Shown: positions 3,577 to 6,043 of the stretch, piece after piece
How the letters are laid out: each line of letters opens with the position of its first letter
Position numbering within the stretch: the stretch's first letter is position 1
Source: Deltaproteobacteria bacterium
Lineage (GTDB): Bacteria; Desulfobacterota; Desulfobacteria; C00003060
Direction of reading: 5' to 3'
Assembly: GCA_030667105.1 (NCBI GenBank)
Contig: DAOUWN010000148.1
Span: 1-6,043 of the forward strand
Length of the DNA: 6,043 bases
Made by a program: the position numbers and the translations under genes
Notes under the pieces: model-generated
Told to the model about the DNA's origin: nothing
Databases searched by the model: none
The model's input: only the letters and a program-made list of their open reading frames with translations

Positions 3577-4998
3577 TTAGGAATGTTTCCCGGACGGAGG
3601 CACTTGTAGACCCAAGGACTTGATCTTGCGGAATAGTGTGGTCTTGTGCATGCCAAGCTGGGTAGCTGTCTGCAAGCGGTTCCAGTTGTTACGCCGAAGA
3701 GCGTTCATCAGGAAGGCCGCTTCCATGTGTTTGAGGGACATGAACTCTGTCTGTTTCGGGCAGTGAATGCAGGCCGCGGAACATAGCGGCTCGGGGAGAT
3801 GCCTTCGTTCAATCTCTCCCGAACGGCAGAGTACGAAGGCCCGCTCAATAATATTCTTCAACTCGCGCACATTACCCGGATAGTTGTAAGACATCAAGCA
3901 AGTCAGTGCTTCGTCAGTGATACCTACTACCTTCTTGTCTTGTATACTGTTCAGGCTTGTAATGAAGTGGTCCACAAGAAGTGGAATGTCCTCCGTGCGC
4001 TCCCAGAGTGGCGGAAGCTCAATTCGCACTATATTGACTCGGTAAAAAAGGTCCTGCCGAAATCTGTCCTTCGCCACCAGATCTGACAGGTTCTTGTTCG
4101 TTGCGGCTATGACCCGCACATCTGCCTTGAGCGATTTGACCGAGCCTAAGGGATCGTAGACCCGCTCTTCCAGAAAGCGCAACAGACGGACCTGCAAGGC
4201 GGGTGAGATATCGCCCATCTCGTCAAGCAAAAGGGTTCCACCTTCAGCGATGGTAATACGGCCCGGTTTGTCCTTTCTTGCATCCGTGAAAGCCCCCGCC
4301 TTGTAACCAAAGAGCTCCGATTCTAAGAGCGTGTCCGGAAGCGCCCCGCAGTTAATGGCCACGAAAGCTTTTCTTCTGCGAGGACTCAGGTTGTGAATGG
4401 CCCGGGCAACAAGTTCTTTGCCCGTGCCGCTTTCACCCTCGAGCAGAACGGTGCTCCCACTCTCAGCGATCTGGGGAAGCACATCGAAGATCTCATGCAT
4501 GCGGTGGCTGCGACTGAGGATATCCTCAAAGCAATAATCACGTTGGATTTCTTTTCTAAGCTGCTCTATCATCGTAAGATCACGAAAGGTCTCCACACCC
4601 CCGATGATCTCGTCCCGCCGATTTTTTAGCACAGCCGTGGAAATGCCGATTGGACGACGATTACCGTCTCTGTCCAGAATGACTGCCGCCTTTCCCACAA
4701 TCGGTTTTCCGGTGTTGATAGTCTCTCGGAGGGCACAGTTGCCTTCGCAGATATTCGCTCTTAGTATGTCCTTGCACGGTTGACCTATCGCCGTATCGCG
4801 AGGGATACCGGTAATCGTCTCAGCCGCGCGGTTGAAAGACGTGATACGCCAATTCCGATCCACCGTAAAGACACCTTCGGTGATCGAGTCCAGGATTATA
4901 TCCCGTTCTTTGGTGGGCATACGATCGTTATGACTTTCAATGTCTTGGGATTTTGAAGGGCTTGTAGAAATAATCGTCGAAACAGCCATCGGCCGCAC
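3577..4998 (-). CDS. Sigma-54-dependent transcriptional regulator (PAS - AAA+ - Fis HTH)
   Basis: A 473-residue enhancer-binding protein. A PAS domain spans about residues 30-145 (ILDSITEGVFTVDRNWRITSFN; closing GGVETFRDLTMIEQLRKE) and contains a cysteine trio, C75, C84 and C88. The AAA+ domain spans about 160-395: Walker A GESGTGKE (188-195), ELFGYKAGAFTDA (228-240), Walker B GGTLLLDE (253-260), FRQDLFYRVN (313-322) with candidate arginine fingers, and sensor-II GNVREL (375-380). A Cys-rich linker, CSAACIHC (406-413), precedes a Fis-type helix-turn-helix (about 425-463, ending TTLFRKIKSLGL). The sigma-54 contact loop reads GAFTDA instead of GAFTGA. No receiver domain is present, so input is probably a small ligand or redox change sensed by PAS. 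GTG 4998 has AAGG only 4 bases upstream; ATG 4989 would remove three residues at 13-base spacing. It lies 14 bases after the stress-protein stop, suggesting one operon, and upstream of the dyads it probably binds. Confidence 0.93.
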   Translation of the reverse strand: MRPMAVSTIISTSPSKSQDIESHNDRMPTKERDIILDSITEGVFTVDRNWRITSFNRAAETITGIPRDTAIGQPCKDILRANICEGNCALRETINTGKPIVGKAAVILDRDGNRRPIGISTAVLKNRRDEIIGGVETFRDLTMIEQLRKEIQRDYCFEDILSRSHRMHEIFDVLPQIAESGSTVLLEGESGTGKELVARAIHNLSPRRRKAFVAINCGALPDTLLESELFGYKAGAFTDARKDKPGRITIAEGGTLLLDEMGDISPALQVRLLRFLEERVYDPLGSVKSLKADVRVIAATNKNLSDLVAKDRFRQDLFYRVNIVRIELPPLWERTEDIPLLVDHFITSLNSIQDKKVVGITDEALTCLMSYNYPGNVRELKNIIERAFVLCRSGEIERRHLPEPLCSAACIHCPKQTEFMSLKHMEAAFLMNALRRNNWNRLQTATQLGMHKTTLFRKIKSLGLQVPPSGKHS

Positions 4999-5012
4999 AC
5001 TACCTTGTGCAC

Positions 5013-5942
5013 TTAAGGCACGACCCAGAGGGCCAGACCGGAGATCTTCTGAACCAACCGCATGGCAACGCTGCCCATGAAAAAGGCTTGCCTTTCTCCG
5101 CGCCTGCCAATGACTACCGTGCCGTAGAGTCCGCTTCTGGCTTCGTCAAGGATGGCTGTGGAAACATGGTAGGCACGGGTATTGGTCCTTATCTCGATTT
5201 GACTCTCTTTTAGTCCTCCTGTTGTTAATCTTTTAAAGGCTTCCTCATAAAAGCGTTCAATGCGCCTTTTGTCTCCGCGGTGAAGGGCATCCTGGAGGGC
5301 CGGCTCTTTTTCTTCAAAGGCGATGGAATAGTAATGCCGCAGGTGTGGACGCACATGGAACAGCGTAAGCTTGACCGACGGGTTATTTCCTACCATGGAG
5401 ATGATGTGATCCACAGCCCGGAGAGAATTGTCAGACCCATCTACGGCCACCATGACCTTCATGGAAGTCGTTTCTTCGTCCACAACCCAGACCGGAACTT
5501 CCAGAGAATGTTCCAGAACCTTGGCGGCTGTCGTTCCCATGAAAAAATCCCTGCTCCGCATGATGTCCCCATGTCCCATGAGGATAGCATCGTAAAGGCC
5601 TTGCTGGGCCAGATTCAGGATATCCTTGGCCATACCTGCCTGTTTGCGCTGGGCAACTGTTTCGATGTGGTTTTCAGGCACACCCTCGCGGCACATCAAC
5701 TCCTTGTGGTTGTCCAGAATGCGCTTGGCAGATTCGGCGTTAAGACGATCGAGCCTTTCAACGTCAGCTTTGGCCTTAGGATCTGTTTTGGCCTCTTCAA
5801 CCAGGGTTTCAGGGATCACGGCCTCCACGAAAAATAGGGTGTAGGTCGTACCCTTCGCAAATGAAGACACTCTGGCCGCATACTTAGCTGCCCGTGTGGA
5901 CGGTAGTGAATCATCCACAGCAACCAATATCTTCTTTCCCAT
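5013..5942 (-). CDS. Tandem-domain universal stress protein (UspA family)
   Basis: A cytoplasmic protein of 309 residues with two Usp domains. The start is ATG 5942-5940 behind AAGGAGG; an in-frame TTG at 5960 overlaps that ribosome site and is rejected. Domain 1 (about 1-155) opens KKILVAVDDS, with the adenine-contacting Asp, and ends near GHGDIMRSRDFFMGTT and VPVWVVD. Domain 2 (about 161-309) opens MKVMVAVDGSDNS and ends GRRGERQAFFMGSV and LALWVVP. Domain 1 keeps the usual length of the nucleotide loop but has Asp at the second Gly position. Domain 2 has GxxG-x7-GS, two residues shorter than the usual G-x2-G-x9-GS, so its ATP binding may be weakened. Tandem Usp proteins bind ATP or AMP and act in stress or redox signalling. 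Being the gene immediately before the regulator, it may feed energy status into it; that link is inferred from position only. Confidence 0.92.
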   Translation of the reverse strand: MGKKILVAVDDSLPSTRAAKYAARVSSFAKGTTYTLFFVEAVIPETLVEEAKTDPKAKADVERLDRLNAESAKRILDNHKELMCREGVPENHIETVAQRKQAGMAKDILNLAQQGLYDAILMGHGDIMRSRDFFMGTTAAKVLEHSLEVPVWVVDEETTSMKVMVAVDGSDNSLRAVDHIISMVGNNPSVKLTLFHVRPHLRHYYSIAFEEKEPALQDALHRGDKRRIERFYEEAFKRLTTGGLKESQIEIRTNTRAYHVSTAILDEARSGLYGTVVIGRRGERQAFFMGSVAMRLVQKISGLALWVVP

Positions 5943-6043
5943 ATTGAGCCTCCTTGCCAAAAGGATCTTGCTAGTCTTTTTAGCGCAATTGTACTTCTAA
6001 TTTGTCTTTTTTTGAACCAAGAAATAATGATCTCGTAAAAAAC
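5943..6043. other. Leader/upstream region of the stress-protein gene
   Basis: AT-rich sequence upstream of the stress-protein ATG, containing its ribosome site (AAGGAGG, about 5951-5957). I see no -24/-12 element and no convincing -35/-10 pair: TTGGTT and TACAAT occur on the minus strand, but 21 bases apart. The promoter of the two-gene operon may lie outside the window. Confidence 0.4.

Noticed and set aside
5280..5837. 185-residue plus-strand frame
   Set aside because: Antisense shadow of the universal stress protein.
5943..5960. TTG start adding six residues to the stress protein
   Set aside because: It overlaps the AAGGAGG ribosome site; the ATG at 5942 begins the conserved MGKKILVAVD.
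5965..6043. TTGGTT / TACAAT as a sigma-70 promoter for the stress-protein operon
   Set aside because: The spacing is 21 bases, too long for a credible -35/-10 pair.

Overview
The window looks like chromosomal DNA from an anaerobic, probably sulfate-reducing member of the Desulfobacterota (former Deltaproteobacteria). The reasons are family-level: a PAS-AAA+ sigma-54 activator, NifX/NifB-type Mo/Fe-cluster-binding proteins, small Gly/Arg/Met-rich proteins of the DUF5320 kind, a DUF169 protein, and Mrp/MinD-type Fe-S ATPases packed together. This set resembles the 'orange protein' (ORP) loci of Desulfovibrio, which are driven by sigma-54 and a cognate activator. That assignment is by family and gene order, recognised by eye and not by a database search.

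Every gene I can support is on the minus strand, so transcription runs from high to low coordinates. From the right: a tandem universal stress protein (5013-5942), then 14 bases later a sigma-54-dependent regulator (3577-4998), probably in the same operon. A 220-base regulatory interval follows (3357-3576). It holds two 18-bp dyads with centres 33 bp apart and an exact-consensus -24/-12 promoter. The promoter drives a NifX-family protein (2925-3356).

Downstream come a DUF5320-like protein fused to a 2x[4Fe-4S] ferredoxin (2256-2741), a DUF169 protein (1412-2011), a truncated NifX-family gene (999-1238), a small zinc-ribbon protein (764-985), a wrecked MinD-type ATPase (about 552-758), and the first 180 codons of an Mrp/NBP35 ATPase that runs off the left edge (1-540). 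The last four are tightly packed, and two of them are decaying, so this part of the cluster has been through deletion and frameshift.

Three gaps between genes carry structured DNA: a repeat-like tract with a 22-bp perfect palindrome (2784-2805), a nested inverted repeat (2043-2200), and a long imperfect hairpin (1293-1368). The proposed logic is that the regulator senses a redox or cofactor signal through its Cys-bearing PAS domain, binds the twin dyads and fires the sigma-54 promoter. This would express the NifX-like cluster carrier, with the ferredoxin and Mrp ATPase as likely partners. No RNA genes, CRISPR arrays or transposase genes were seen.
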